Positions 1-8,979 of a DNA stretch of 64,000 bases are shown here, in pieces. The position numbers and the translations under genes are program-made. The stretch is from positions 62,001-126,000 of the forward strand of contig NZ_BAFM01000006.1 in NCBI RefSeq assembly GCF_000334895.1. The letters run 5' to 3'. Position 1 is the first letter of the stretch; the number at the start of each line of letters is the position of its first letter. Under the pieces are notes generated by a model, which was not told the DNA's origin, did not search any database, and worked only from the letters and a program-made list of their open reading frames with translations. The stretch is from Halococcus agarilyticus. GTDB taxonomy: Archaea > Halobacteriota > Halobacteria > Halobacteriales > Halococcaceae.

Positions 1-289
1 TCGTTGCGAGCACCGCGACCTGCCTGGTCTCGCGGTCCGCAGGAAAACGGACCTGGACGTCCATTTCCAGCTCCTCACAGAGCTCGTCGAGCGCCCGTCG
101 GAGATCGTCCTTCGAGCCGTCCATCTCGCCCGTGTCGACTCGCATCGTCATCCGGAACAGATCCTCTCGAACCGCCTGATCGAGATCTTCGATGTTGACT
201 CCACGCTCGAAGAGAAGGGAGGTGATCCGGGCGATCAGGCCGGTGTCGTCGTCGCCGATCACCGTGATCTCGGTGAGTCGCGGGTTCAT
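1..289 (-). CDS. purU: PurU-like formyltetrahydrofolate deformylase / formyltransferase, N-terminal ACT domain (3' partial)
   Basis: Only the N-terminal 96 residues are inside the window; the gene runs off the left edge. The translation begins MNPRLTEITVIGDDDTG and continues with LIARITSLLFERGVNIEDL, a typical ACT-domain start as found at the N-terminus of PurU-like proteins. PurU releases formate from 10-formyltetrahydrofolate, and haloarchaeal homologues are often annotated instead as the glycinamide ribonucleotide transformylase of purine synthesis. The divergent purS-purQ pair supports a purine role. The catalytic formyltransferase domain is not visible, so the exact reaction is inferred. 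The start is the only ATG that gives the complete ACT fold. Confidence 0.75.
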   Translation of the reverse strand, partial: MNPRLTEITVIGDDDTGLIARITSLLFERGVNIEDLDQAVREDLFRMTMRVDTGEMDGSKDDLRRALDELCEELEMDVQVRFPADRETRQVAVLAT

Positions 290-422
290 CGCCACCACCG
301 CGTGTCGGTCGCGTCCATTGAGAGCGATTCGTCCAACGAGAGCGAAAACCCTTCGTTTGCAGCAGCACTCGCGGCCGAACCGATGCAGAAGGGTTTTCGC
401 CGACGGCTCCTTTCCGCCGCCG

Positions 423-674
423 ATGACCGCCTACACCGCCGTCGTCACCGTTCGATTAAAGCGGGGCGTGCTCGACCCCGAGGCCGAGACCACCGCCCGC
501 GCGCTCGAACGTCTCGGATTCGAGCTGGACGAGCTCCGCGCGGCCGACCGCTTCGAGGTCGATCTCGACGCCGAAAGCGAGGAGGCGGCCGCAGAGCGCG
601 CGGACGCGATGGCCGAACGCCTGCTCGCCAACCCGACCATCCACGACTACACCGTGACGGTCGAACCCCGATGA
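423..674 (+). CDS. purS: Phosphoribosylformylglycinamidine synthase subunit PurS
   Basis: This is an 83-residue protein beginning MTAYTAVVTVRLKRGVLDPE, the usual start and length of PurS. PurS bridges PurQ and PurL in the complex that converts FGAR to FGAM using glutamine and ATP in purine synthesis. The stop codon TGA overlaps the purQ start as ATGA, so the two genes are translationally coupled. The larger open frame upstream of position 423 has no PurS-like sequence, so the ATG at 423 was chosen. purL is not in the window. Confidence 0.95.
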   Translation: MTAYTAVVTVRLKRGVLDPEAETTARALERLGFELDELRAADRFEVDLDAESEEAAAERADAMAERLLANPTIHDYTVTVEPR

Positions 675-1348
675 CAGTCTCGGTCATCCAGTTCGGCGGC
701 TCGAACTGCGATCGCGACGCGGTTCGTGCGCTTCGGGATGTGGGGGTCGACGCCGAGCGGACGTGGCACGAGGACGGACTCCCCGAGGACCCTTCGGGAA
801 TCGTCCTGCCTGGCGGCTTCTCCTATGGCGACTACCTCCGGGCTGGCGCGATGGCCGGGCGCGCGCCGATCCTCCAGGACGTTCGCGACGCCGTGAACGA
901 AGGCGTGCCGGTGCTCGGGATCTGTAACGGCGCGCAGGTCGGCTGCGAGGCGGGCCTCACGCCTGGCGCGTTCACCACCAACGCGAGCGCGCGCTTCCAG
1001 TGCGAGCACGTCCACCTCCGTGTCGAGAACGCCGACACGCCGTGGACGCGATCGTTCGAGCCAGGCGACGTGATCGAACTCCCGATCGCCCACGGCGAGG
1101 GCCGGTTCGAGATCGACGAGGAGCGCCTCGCCGACCTCGACGCCGACGATCGAGTGCTCTTTCGGTACTGCGACGCCGACGGGAACGTGCGGCCGGCGGC
1201 GAACCCGAACGGCTCGACGGGCGCGGTGGCGGGCGTGTGCGGCGAGCGCGAGCACGTCGCCGTGTTGATGCCCCATCCCGAGCGGGCGACCCTGCCGGAA
1301 CTCGGCGGGACCGACGGCCGCGGTATCCTGCGCGGGTTCGCGGAGTAG
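671..1348 (+). CDS. purQ: Phosphoribosylformylglycinamidine synthase glutaminase subunit PurQ
   Basis: The product is 225 residues and is a class I glutamine amidotransferase. It shows the oxyanion region LPGGFSYGDYLR (46-57), the nucleophile Cys85 in VLGICNGAQ, and the C-terminal His/Glu pair in LMPHPERA. PurQ releases ammonia from glutamine and passes it to PurL for FGAM synthesis. It overlaps purS by four bases (ATGA). The length and all three catalytic elements are normal for the small, stand-alone PurQ of archaea and Gram-positive bacteria. Confidence 0.97.
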   Translation: MTVSVIQFGGSNCDRDAVRALRDVGVDAERTWHEDGLPEDPSGIVLPGGFSYGDYLRAGAMAGRAPILQDVRDAVNEGVPVLGICNGAQVGCEAGLTPGAFTTNASARFQCEHVHLRVENADTPWTRSFEPGDVIELPIAHGEGRFEIDEERLADLDADDRVLFRYCDADGNVRPAANPNGSTGAVAGVCGEREHVAVLMPHPERATLPELGGTDGRGILRGFAE

Positions 1349-1773
1349 TCCCGACCGCAACCTCCTGACTCGAATACCCGTGACTGGTGGGAGGTTCTGG
1401 ATCAGAGGGGGAATCGCAGGCCACACCTCACCGATCGATTCGTTCGTCGGAGTCACCTTGATGTGGAGTGAAATGCGGTGTGAGCCACGGATACCGATGC
1501 ATGTGGGAGACCGCTACCGCTCCGCAGACCGCACTGTGCCACACACCTCCCCAGCCGATTCCTTCGCTTCGCTCAGTCATCCCTCGCACGAGTCGCACGC
1601 CTACGGCGTCTGCTCGCGGGTGCTTCGCACCCGCTCGCACGGCCAGCGGGACCGGAGGTCCCGCTCGGCGCTCCCGCGCGCCACCGCTACCAAATAGGCG
1701 AGGACTCACGAAATAGGTCCCCGCACTGCCGTGGACCCGCGCTCTTTTGTTCGTCGGTGCGGTACGGACCCAC
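1349..1773. other. Intergenic region with copy 1 of an interspersed element
   Basis: No protein gene is seen here. A short degenerate piece (1416-1446) begins GCAGGCCACACCTCACC and resembles the head of the element. A fuller copy lies at about 1507-1682 and is described separately. The remainder is plain high-GC sequence leading to the promoter of the small zinc-ribbon gene at 1774. Confidence 0.6.
1507..1682 (+). repeat. Interspersed intergenic element, copy 1
   Basis: The copy starts GAGACCGCTACCG and contains the 19-base core CCCCAGCCGATTCCTTCGC (1549-1567), then GCTCAGTCAT and CTCGCACGAGTCGCACG. It closes with GC-rich hairpins such as GCGGGTGCTTCGCACCCGC and GCGGGACCGGAGGTCCCGC, and ends GCTCCCGCGCGCC. 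The same order of blocks occurs at 8751-8950 and, inverted, at 52798-52924. It encodes no protein. It could be a small non-autonomous mobile element or a conserved RNA or structural element; the sequence does not decide which. Confidence 0.7.
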
Positions 1774-1920
1774 ATGGGAGAGCGCGTGTGCTATCTCGCG
1801 GCCTGTCCGAACTGCGATCTCCGGGTGTCGATCGCCGACGAGACCTGTCCGGACTGTGGGGCGGCGCTCGATACCGACGAGACGGGGCAGGCCCGAACGC
1901 GCGACGACAGACAGAGCTAA
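1774..1920 (+). CDS. Small zinc-ribbon protein (48 aa)
   Basis: This short gene encodes MGERVCYLAACPNCDLRVSI followed by ADETCPDCGAALDTDETG and an Arg/Asp-rich tail. Two CPxC knuckles (residues 11-14 and 25-28) are spaced as in a zinc ribbon, with an extra Cys at position 6. Such very small zinc-ribbon proteins are common in haloarchaea, where they may bind nucleic acid or protein; no function is assigned. It lies 27 bases upstream of the next plus-strand gene. Regular high-GC codon use and the paired knuckles support it being a real gene. Confidence 0.7.
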   Translation: MGERVCYLAACPNCDLRVSIADETCPDCGAALDTDETGQARTRDDRQS

Positions 1921-1947
1921 CACTCGACAGACCGTAGCTTCGCCGGA

Positions 1948-2226
1948 ATGACCGACGACACGGTTCGAGTCTGGCTGGTCGAGCGAACGTATTCGGATGA
2001 CGAACAGAACCTCATCATCCTGACCTACGCGACGCCCGACGGCGAGCACGACTTCCGGAAGGAGCGCGCCCTGCCCAGCTTTTCGGGGTCGGGCCGCGAG
2101 ACGACCGCCGCACTCGACGTCGATCCGGGAAACCTCGGCGACGTCGACGACCCCGACGTCCGGGAGCGCTACGCACGCGAGGCGAGTCGGATGGCCGACG
2201 AACACGAGCCAGGCGACGCGATCTGA
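1948..2226 (+). CDS. Conserved hypothetical haloarchaeal protein (92 aa)
   Basis: The 92-residue acidic protein begins MTDDTVRVWLVERTYSDDEQ and has no recognisable motif, signal or membrane segment. Its first half reads like a small beta-rich domain (VRVWLVERTY, NLIILTYATPDGEHDF) and the second half is charged and helical (ERYAREASRMADEHEPGDAI). I do not recognise a named family. It follows the zinc-ribbon gene in the same direction and converges with the RaSEA gene, 17 bases from its end. High-GC third positions and acidity argue that it is coding. Confidence 0.7.
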   Translation: MTDDTVRVWLVERTYSDDEQNLIILTYATPDGEHDFRKERALPSFSGSGRETTAALDVDPGNLGDVDDPDVRERYAREASRMADEHEPGDAI

Positions 2227-2243
2227 TCCGTGTCGCGGGTGAA

Positions 2244-3317
2244 CTACCGCGTCAGTGGCATCCCGTAGCTCTTCTCGCGCTCCACGACCGCCTCCCACGT
2301 GGCCTCGCACTCGCAGGACACCTGCTCGAACACCGAAGGGTCCTGTCGCCTGTCGAAGTCCTTGATCGCGGTCTGGACCCGGTCGTCGCACTCGCCGCAG
2401 TTGTGGGGGCCGCGATCCGAGCCGTGGCCCACCGGGTCCGAGACCACGATCGCGTCGGCGTCGGCGGTCGATTCGAGCACGTCGGCCACCGACCAGAGCC
2501 ACGGCGGACGATACCCGCCGTCGTGATACAGGTCCTCGACCATCGTGTGGCGCTGGACGTTACAGGGGTTCATCGAGACGGTGTGGGCGTGCTCGGCACA
2601 CCGCCGGATCGAGGATTCCATGTCCGCGATCGCCTCGCTCTCGGTGAGGAACGGCGGTTTCATCAGGAGGTAGGCTTTGATCCCCGCGCCCGCCGCGTCG
2701 GCCGCCTCGCTCGCCGTGACGAACTCGGCGAAGTCGAAGTATTTGTTCACACAGTCGTGGCGCACCCGGTCGGTGGCGGTTTCGAGACCGACCGCGATGT
2801 CGATCGCAAGGCCGCGGTCGGTGAAGTCGACCAGGCGGTCGCGCTCGACGAAATCGGGGAGGGACTCGACCACGATCCGCTCGCGGTCGGCGAACGTCTC
2901 GGCGATCGCTTCGCGGGTCTCGGGGGGGATCTCGCGTTCGTCGAGGAAGCTCCCCGAGGTGTAGATCTTGACGAGCGGGCAGGGCTCGTCGGCGTTCTCT
3001 GCTTCGTGATCGAGGCAGACGTCGAGCTGGTCCATGAGCGCGTCGTGGGGGACCGTACCGCCCTCGACCGATTCCGCGACGTAGCCACACATGGTGCAGC
3101 CGCCGGCCCGCGCCCACCGACAGCCGCCAGCGTTCAGGATGATCGTGAGACTCCGGCGGACGCCGTCGGGGGTGTTGTCCTCGTCGAGCCAGACCCGAGT
3201 GGGTTCGTGAGGATCGTAGGTCTGGTCGTTGCGCGCACGGATCCGGCGCATCGCCGCGTTGTGGGCGTCCATGCCCTTGCCCTGCTCGTAGACCTCGGGA
3301 TCGGGCGTACTGCTCAT
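2244..3317 (-). CDS. raSEA: Archaeosine synthase subunit RaSEA (radical SAM)
   Basis: The product is 357 residues with a radical SAM cluster motif: Cys66, Cys74 and Cys77 in GGCRWARAGGCTMCGY, a CX7CX2C spacing. RaSEA acts with ArcS: ArcS adds lysine to the preQ0 base at position 15 of tRNA, and RaSEA then converts that adduct to archaeosine. Further landmarks are KIYTSGSFLDE and LLMKPPFLTE. The start at 3317 (MSSTPDPEVYEQGKGM) was preferred over the open frame extending to 3656 because the extra part overlaps the divergent regulator gene and lacks family sequence. arcS and tgtA lie 2-5 kb away on the same strand, which supports the assignment. Confidence 0.88.
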   Translation of the reverse strand: MSSTPDPEVYEQGKGMDAHNAAMRRIRARNDQTYDPHEPTRVWLDEDNTPDGVRRSLTIILNAGGCRWARAGGCTMCGYVAESVEGGTVPHDALMDQLDVCLDHEAENADEPCPLVKIYTSGSFLDEREIPPETREAIAETFADRERIVVESLPDFVERDRLVDFTDRGLAIDIAVGLETATDRVRHDCVNKYFDFAEFVTASEAADAAGAGIKAYLLMKPPFLTESEAIADMESSIRRCAEHAHTVSMNPCNVQRHTMVEDLYHDGGYRPPWLWSVADVLESTADADAIVVSDPVGHGSDRGPHNCGECDDRVQTAIKDFDRRQDPSVFEQVSCECEATWEAVVEREKSYGMPLTR

Positions 3318-3437
3318 TGGCAGGCCTACCCGGCCGAACGGTAAATCCCCACCGGCTTCGGACCCAAGAGGGGTCGAAATGGCGGGATCCGGCCAGCGGT
3401 CCGTGGAACTATGGATCGTTCGCACCGACGGGCGGAC

Positions 3438-4370
3438 ATGGCCGACGACACCAGTTTCTCGGCGGACGAGGACGAACCCGACGCCCCCGGCGAGGTCGTC
3501 GTCGAGCGGCTGTCGCCAGGCGAGGCGTTCGGAGTGGTGGCCCACGAGACCCGACTCCGGGTCCTCGAAGTCCTGAACGAGGCCGACGAGCCGCTCGCGT
3601 TCGCCGACCTCCGCCGACGGGTCGGTGCGGCCGACCCCGGCGGGTTCAACTACCACCTCGGGGAACTCGCGGGTCGGTTCGTCCGGAACACCGACGATGG
3701 CTACGAACTCACCGACCCCGGTCGCCGGATCGTCGGCGCGGTCCTCTCGGGCGGGTACACGAAGGCCCTCGACGCCGATCCCGTCCCGGTCGACGGTACT
3801 TGTACCGAATGCGATGGATCGCTAGAAGCACGATTTCACGAGAAGGGCGTCCGGATCGTCTGTACCGACTGTGGGTTCGAGTTCACCGATCCGGAAATCC
3901 CGGCCGGCGCACTGGAGGGGGTCGCGCGCGAACAGGTCCCGATGGTCGTCGATCGGTGGCTCAAGCGCGTCCACGCGGCGGCCGAGCACGGGTTCTGTCC
4001 GAACTGCGACGGCCGGCTCGACAGGAAGGTGACGCTGCCGTCCGACGACGGCTCCCCCGAGTGGCTCACCGGCGAGAATCTCGACGTGACCGTGATCTAC
4101 GACTGCCGGCGGTGTGGGACTGCGTGGCAGTCGATCGTCCCGTACGCTGTTCTGACCCATCCAGCGATCGTCGCCTTCCACTACGAGCACGGTATCGACC
4201 TTCGGGAGACGCCGGACTGGCATCTCGACTGGCCGAAAGCGGGCGTGGCGACCGTCACGAGCGCGGACCCGCTCCGGATCGAGCTACCGATCACGCTGGA
4301 CGGCGAGACGCGCGTGTTCACCTTCGACGAGAATCTCGACACCGTGACGGACGGCAGAACTGACACGTAG
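3438..4370 (+). CDS. ArsR-like winged HTH regulator with C-terminal zinc ribbons
   Basis: The protein (310 aa from this start) has an N-terminal winged helix with the ArsR-like phrase FGVVAHETRLRVLEVL, followed by a recognition region ending FNYHLGELAGRFV. The C-terminal two thirds carries zinc-ribbon knuckles (CTECDG, CTDCGF, CPNCDG, CRRCGT). That layout is common in haloarchaeal transcription regulators of unknown ligand. It is divergent from raSEA, so it may share or control that promoter region; this is inference. An alternative ATG lies 27 bases upstream at 3411. Confidence 0.8.
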   Translation: MADDTSFSADEDEPDAPGEVVVERLSPGEAFGVVAHETRLRVLEVLNEADEPLAFADLRRRVGAADPGGFNYHLGELAGRFVRNTDDGYELTDPGRRIVGAVLSGGYTKALDADPVPVDGTCTECDGSLEARFHEKGVRIVCTDCGFEFTDPEIPAGALEGVAREQVPMVVDRWLKRVHAAAEHGFCPNCDGRLDRKVTLPSDDGSPEWLTGENLDVTVIYDCRRCGTAWQSIVPYAVLTHPAIVAFHYEHGIDLRETPDWHLDWPKAGVATVTSADPLRIELPITLDGETRVFTFDENLDTVTDGRTDT

Positions 4371-4453
4371 CGAATAGAAGCGTGGTTCTGCGACCGACGC
4401 TACAGAAATGGAGTTCTACAAACAGTTATTCGGGAGGTGAGGGTGGGTCGTCC

Positions 4454-5332
4454 GTGGAACGATCATCCCAGCCCGAGACTGACGAGCGATCGACCGACAG
4501 CACCCCGGAAGCCTGGCCGACGTGCGATCCTGAACAAGTCCAGGTCATGCTGCTCGGCACGTATCACATGGACAACCCCGGACTGGACGAGGTCAACATT
4601 GAGGCCGACGACGTGCTCGCGGCCGACCGCCAGGCCGAACTCCAGGGCCTCGCCGAGCGTCTCGAAGCGTGGCAGCCCGACCGGATCGCGGTCGAGCGAC
4701 CGTACGACAACTTCGAGAGCGTGAACGATCTCTACGGGAAGTATCGCTCGGGCGAGTACGTCTACGGTCACGCGGAGACGTTTCCGGCTCCGCATCCGAT
4801 GCGGAACGACGACGACAGCGAGTGCCGGAGCGAGGTCGTCCAGATCGGGTTTCGGTTGGCCGATCGGCTCGATCACGACCACGTTGCCCCCATCGACGAA
4901 CACCCCGAAGAACTCGACGACGATCCGTTCGCGGACCGCGGGATCGACTCGGCACGGAAGACCTCGGTGGGACTTCCGGACCCGGAGGACTGGAAGCGCG
5001 AGACGGACGACCACCTCGCATCCTCGCCGATCTCCGAACACCTCGCGTGGATGAATCGGGAATCACAGCTCCGATTCAACCACCGCCTGATGTTCGATCG
5101 AGCGATCAGGGCGACAGGCGAGGCGTTCGGCAGCCCGGGCGCACTCGCGTACTGGTACGATCGAAACATCCGGATGGTCCATCATTGCTGGCGATCCATC
5201 GAAGCCGGCGACGAACGGCTGCTCCTCGTGGTCGGCTCCGGCCACGTCCGCGCTATGCGATACCTGCTCACGGAAGCGCCGATGTGCTGTCCGGTCAGCC
5301 CGCTGCCGTACCTGACGAAGAACGGTGGCTGA
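4454..5332 (+). CDS. DUF5694-like protein (TraB/Tiki-type fold possible)
   Basis: From a GTG at 4454 the protein has 292 residues. A strong Shine-Dalgarno-like GGAGGTGA lies at 4433-4440, upstream of this GTG and inside the longer open frame that begins at 4382, so the later start is preferred. The conserved opening VQVMLLGTYHMDNPG and the C-terminal LLLVVGSGHVRAM resemble DUF5694 and TraB/Tiki-type proteins, where GxxH and late GxGH motifs may bind metal. No signal peptide or membrane segment is seen. The role is unknown. It stands alone between the HTH gene and the convergent arcS gene. Confidence 0.7.
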   Translation: MERSSQPETDERSTDSTPEAWPTCDPEQVQVMLLGTYHMDNPGLDEVNIEADDVLAADRQAELQGLAERLEAWQPDRIAVERPYDNFESVNDLYGKYRSGEYVYGHAETFPAPHPMRNDDDSECRSEVVQIGFRLADRLDHDHVAPIDEHPEELDDDPFADRGIDSARKTSVGLPDPEDWKRETDDHLASSPISEHLAWMNRESQLRFNHRLMFDRAIRATGEAFGSPGALAYWYDRNIRMVHHCWRSIEAGDERLLLVVGSGHVRAMRYLLTEAPMCCPVSPLPYLTKNGG

Positions 5333-5386
5333 CGCCGGCATCCGTCATCACCGTTCTCGATCGCGTTCGGCCGCTGCTCGTGGGTA

Positions 5387-7135
5387 CTACGTCTCCTCGA
5401 CGTGGCGCACCGCGACGGCGACGCCCCTCGTGCTGTCGGCCATCGCGGGGCCGCTCATCTCCGCACGGCCGACCGCGAACGCCTTCGGTCCCTCCACGAC
5501 CACCTCGTCGCCGACCCGGATCTCGTCGCTCGCGTCGATGATGCCCGGCGCGAGCACGCTACCATGAGGAACGAACCCGTCGATCTCCACCCTCCTCGTC
5601 GGCACGTCGCTCTCGACCCATCGACGGGCACCCGCGAGCGTCAGGGCGAGCACGCCGTACTGGGGCACCATCGTGGCGAGATGGGTGTCGCTGTCGTCGT
5701 TCACTCGGAGTTTGGGATAGAAACTCCCCGTGGAAATCGATTCGAACAGCGCGTCGCCCGCCCGCGGCCCGAACTGGTAGTCCGCGATCGCGCGGACGGT
5801 GTTGTGCTGGCGCTCGCGCTTCGAGTACTTGAGTTCGCCGTCGAGCGCGTCCGAGAGCGCCGCAAGCGAGCCCGTCGTGGTCGGGTGATCCTCGACAGTG
5901 TAGGTGAACTCCATGCCGAGCGCATCCTCGACGCGTTCGGTGATCGGCCGATAGTCCTCGGGGACGTGGGCGATCACCCGGGAGTACCCGTTGCGTTCGA
6001 GGTAGGCTTCGAGCACGCTCGCCACGAACTCGATCTCGCCCGCGGTCCACTCGCCCGTGACGACCGAATCGTAGTGCTGGGCCGGGTAGGTGCATTCGAG
6101 CTCCTGGGGCACCACACCGATCGGCGAGGTCATCGAGACCGTGTGCGCCCGGAACCCGATGGCGCTGTGGAACTGTTCGTGGCTCTGGGACTCGCTGTAG
6201 GGTTTCGTCGCCGAGCAGGGGACGAGGACGAGCGGGTTGTCGAACCGGTTGTGGTACCGGGTCGTGACTCGCTCGGCGAAGCGCTGGATCTCGACCCGAC
6301 GGAGCGTCTCCTCGCTCGCGGCCAGCAGTTCCGATCGGCGGATCACGGGCGTCCGCTGTTCGAGATACGCGTACTCCTGATCGAGTCGCCGGAACGCCGC
6401 CGTCAGCCATCCCTCGTGGCGCGCCTGGCCTTCGAGGTAATCCCGAAGTCGACCCTGACGAATCCGCTCGCGTACGGTCGCGAGTTCGGCCCCGAGGACG
6501 TTCGCGTTGTGGGTCGCACAGTCCTCGCGATCGAAGTCGTCGATCCCCTCAGCGCAGGCCGGGCACGCACACGGCAGTTCCGCGAGGTCGTCGAGGAAGT
6601 GTTCGCCGTCCGGCGTGAGGTATCTTCCTTGTGTGCCTTTCACCACCGCCCGATCGGTGTCGAGGAGATCCACCCCGGAATAGGCGAGCAGCGCGGCGTT
6701 CGCGGGCGTCGCCACCCCAGGAAGATAGAGCGCCGTGTCGTCGGGGATCGCGTTCCGCACCGAGACGATCCCCTCCACGAACGCGCTGGCGTGGCCGACG
6801 ATCCCCTGGGCGTCCGAGAGCACGTAGGCGTCGGTCCCGTGGTCGCTCGCCGTTTCGGTCGAGACGACCGCGGCGCTCGGCGCGTCGACGTCGGAGTGTT
6901 CGGGGGCGAACGCCCCCGCGACCTCCTCGGGGGTGCCCGCCGGGAGCGCGCGATGTGGAAGCACGGTGAGACGCTCGGGGTCGCCAGGCGGCGTCTCGCG
7001 CTCTTCCGGCCACAGACTGCCCGCGTCCGCGAGCACCTCGTCGCAGAGCGCGGGCGTGGCGAGCGGGTCGGCGAGGCGCACCTCCCCGATCCGGGCCGCC
7101 CCGTCGCGGTCGTGAACCTCGAAGAACTCGGTCAT
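5387..7135 (-). CDS. arcS: Archaeosine synthase alpha subunit ArcS
   Basis: The product is 582 residues and related to archaeal tRNA-guanine transglycosylase. It carries the ArcS-specific motif [17 protein letters not shown] and a C-terminal PUA domain ([16 protein letters not shown] through [16 protein letters not shown]). A zinc-binding cluster CACPACAEG lies in the TGT-like part. ArcS adds lysine to preQ0 at tRNA position 15, and RaSEA completes archaeosine. Its start ATG overlaps the tgtA stop (ATGA, 7132-7135), so it is the second gene of a coupled tgtA-arcS operon. The plus-strand 635-codon open frame over it is a high-GC shadow. Confidence 0.95.
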   Translation of the reverse strand: MTEFFEVHDRDGAARIGEVRLADPLATPALCDEVLADAGSLWPEERETPPGDPERLTVLPHRALPAGTPEEVAGAFAPEHSDVDAPSAAVVSTETASDHGTDAYVLSDAQGIVGHASAFVEGIVSVRNAIPDDTALYLPGVATPANAALLAYSGVDLLDTDRAVVKGTQGRYLTPDGEHFLDDLAELPCACPACAEGIDDFDREDCATHNANVLGAELATVRERIRQGRLRDYLEGQARHEGWLTAAFRRLDQEYAYLEQRTPVIRRSELLAASEETLRRVEIQRFAERVTTRYHNRFDNPLVLVPCSATKPYSESQSHEQFHSAIGFRAHTVSMTSPIGVVPQELECTYPAQHYDSVVTGEWTAGEIEFVASVLEAYLERNGYSRVIAHVPEDYRPITERVEDALGMEFTYTVEDHPTTTGSLAALSDALDGELKYSKRERQHNTVRAIADYQFGPRAGDALFESISTGSFYPKLRVNDDSDTHLATMVPQYGVLALTLAGARRWVESDVPTRRVEIDGFVPHGSVLAPGIIDASDEIRVGDEVVVEGPKAFAVGRAEMSGPAMADSTRGVAVAVRHVEET

Positions 7136-8634
7136 TGCTCCGTCTGGTCGTCTCGGTCGTATTCGTCCATCGATTCGAGCGGCACCACCGAAACGCGCTC
7201 GGGAACCCGTTCGAGCGCGCTCGCCGGCCACTCCCGGTGGGCGAGCGTGAACTCGACATCGGGGTTCGACTCGACCAGTCGGGAGATCCCGTTGGCAGCC
7301 GCCTCGTAGCTCTCGCGATCGATGCGCTCGGGCACCTCGGCGGTGAGCGGGTACGTCTCCGAGAGATGTCGCGGAAACGGACCGAACGGTGGCACGACAC
7401 GCCACGATTCGTCGTACGAACTGTTCTCGCCACCCTCGGTGAGCAGAACGTTGCCCTCGGGAGCCAGCCGCGCGAGGCGGTCGTGGTGGCGGCGGACCTC
7501 GGGCCGACGGGCGCTCTCGGCCGAGAGGTGGAAGAACGCGTCCTTCGAGACCGGATCCGAGCGCTCTAAGCGATCGGCGTGATCGAGTAGCGCGCGATAG
7601 CCGTCGAGCATTGCCGGGTGGCCCCGTGCGCGCACCTCGACGAGTTCGAGGAGGTTCCCGCGGCGGATCGCCTGCTTGATCCGACGGAGTTCGCCGAAGC
7701 TCACGTGGAGGTTGTGCTCGGCGAGATGTCGTTCCCGCTCGTCGTCGCCGAGATCCCGTAGTTCGTCCGGTGTGTGGCCGACACAGATCGGACACTCGCA
7801 GGGCAGGTAGTCGAGCTCTCCAAGCTGTTCGGTGCCGCGCACCGTGAGATAGCGGTCGTCGCGGGCGTAGAGCGCGTACGCCGCCGAGTCGAACAGGTCA
7901 CAGCCCGCCGCGACCGCGAGCGCGAACATCATCGGGTGGCCCGCGCCGAACAGGTGCACGGGTTTGTCGGCACCGAGCCCGCGCTTCGCCGCGGTGACGA
8001 TCTCGACCACGTCGTCGTAGCGATAGGCGTTCAACAGCGGGACCGCCGCGCCGACCGGGAACACGTCGAGACCCGTGCCGCGGGCGTGTCGCCCCGCGTC
8101 CTCGCGGAGGTCGGGGTACGTCGACCCCTGGACCGGGGCGTTCACGAGCATCTCGCCGGTCTCGACCTCCCGAGCGCGTTCGAGCCGGTCCTGGGTCGTC
8201 GAAAGCTCGCGTTCGGCGCGTTCGCGGCCCACGTCGGGCGGTGTCGGGATGTCGATCGGGGTCCCGATGTCGGAGCCGATCTCGTACTGAAAATCGAGGA
8301 TTTCGGGCGTCGTGACGTCGATCTCGCCGTATTCGGCGAGCTGAAAGGAGCCGGAGTCGGTCACGATCGCGCCCGAAAAATCGAGGAGATCGTGGAGCCC
8401 CATCGACAGCGCGGCCTCGCGGAGGTCCTCGCTCTGTGAGAGGATGTAGCCGTTCGTGATCAGGATCTCCGCACCGAACTCCTCCTCTAGGCGAGCGGGC
8501 GCGATCGTCTGGACGTGGGGGTTGACGACCGGCATCAGCGCGGGCGTCTCGACCGTGACGCCCGAACGCGGCACGGCGAGTTCGCCGATCCGGCCCGCGG
8601 CGTCAGTCGTTCGAAGCTCGAAAACTCCACTCAT
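7132..8634 (-). CDS. tgtA: Archaeal tRNA-guanine(15) transglycosylase TgtA
   Basis: The product is 500 residues. It shows the active-site region [17 protein letters not shown] with Asp93, the zinc site CECPICVG, and the typical [14 protein letters not shown]. The enzyme exchanges guanine 15 of archaeal tRNA for preQ0, the first committed step to archaeosine. The length lacks a full C-terminal PUA region such as that kept by ArcS, as is usual for haloarchaea where the two functions are split. It overlaps arcS by four bases. The start at 8634 ([17 protein letters not shown]) matches the family; a longer open frame to 8682 adds only unrelated residues. Confidence 0.96.
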   Translation of the reverse strand: MSGVFELRTTDAAGRIGELAVPRSGVTVETPALMPVVNPHVQTIAPARLEEEFGAEILITNGYILSQSEDLREAALSMGLHDLLDFSGAIVTDSGSFQLAEYGEIDVTTPEILDFQYEIGSDIGTPIDIPTPPDVGRERAERELSTTQDRLERAREVETGEMLVNAPVQGSTYPDLREDAGRHARGTGLDVFPVGAAVPLLNAYRYDDVVEIVTAAKRGLGADKPVHLFGAGHPMMFALAVAAGCDLFDSAAYALYARDDRYLTVRGTEQLGELDYLPCECPICVGHTPDELRDLGDDERERHLAEHNLHVSFGELRRIKQAIRRGNLLELVEVRARGHPAMLDGYRALLDHADRLERSDPVSKDAFFHLSAESARRPEVRRHHDRLARLAPEGNVLLTEGGENSSYDESWRVVPPFGPFPRHLSETYPLTAEVPERIDRESYEAAANGISRLVESNPDVEFTLAHREWPASALERVPERVSVVPLESMDEYDRDDQTEQ

Positions 8635-8979
8635 TCCTGTTCGAAACCGTCGGCTCGCGCCTAAGGATTGCGTTCTCCACACCAGCGGCTGTCGAGATCT
8701 TCGCAGTCGCTATCGCTGGTGAGGTCAGTTAGATCGTTATCGTCGTGATCGAGACCGCTACTGATGCCGGCACAAATGAGGGCCGCAGGCCACACCCTCC
8801 CCAGCCGATTCCTTCGCGTCGCTCACTCCGTTCGCTCCGCTCAGTCATTCACCGTCAGAGCAACGCTCTAACGAGCCTGCACTCGCTTCGCTCGTGCAGA
8901 CCTCGCACGAGTCGCACGTCTACCGACGTGCTCCCGCGCGCCGACCGCATCCGTCGGGTGCGTGCTCCCCACTCCCCAT
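8635..8979. other. Intergenic region with copy 2 of the interspersed element
   Basis: This 345-base gap separates the tgtA promoter side from the end of the Nudix gene. It is largely filled by element copy 2 (8751-8950). No coding frame here resembles a protein. Confidence 0.6.
8751..8950 (+). repeat. Interspersed intergenic element, copy 2
   Basis: The copy starts GAGACCGCTACTG, has GCAGGCCACACC and the exact 19-base core CCCCAGCCGATTCCTTCGC (8799-8817), then GCTCAGTCATTC and CTCGCACGAGTCGCACG. It ends GTGCTCCCGCGCGCC. Between the conserved blocks are variable hairpins such as GCACTCGCTTCGCTCGTGC. The order of blocks equals that of copy 1, while the hairpin arms differ, as if stems co-vary while the frame is kept. 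Confidence 0.75.

Noticed and set aside
5402-7309. 635-codon open frame on the plus strand opposite arcS and tgtA
   Set aside because: It has no recognisable domain, is rich in Arg and His, and lies fully opposite two strong genes. In high-GC genomes such shadow frames are expected.
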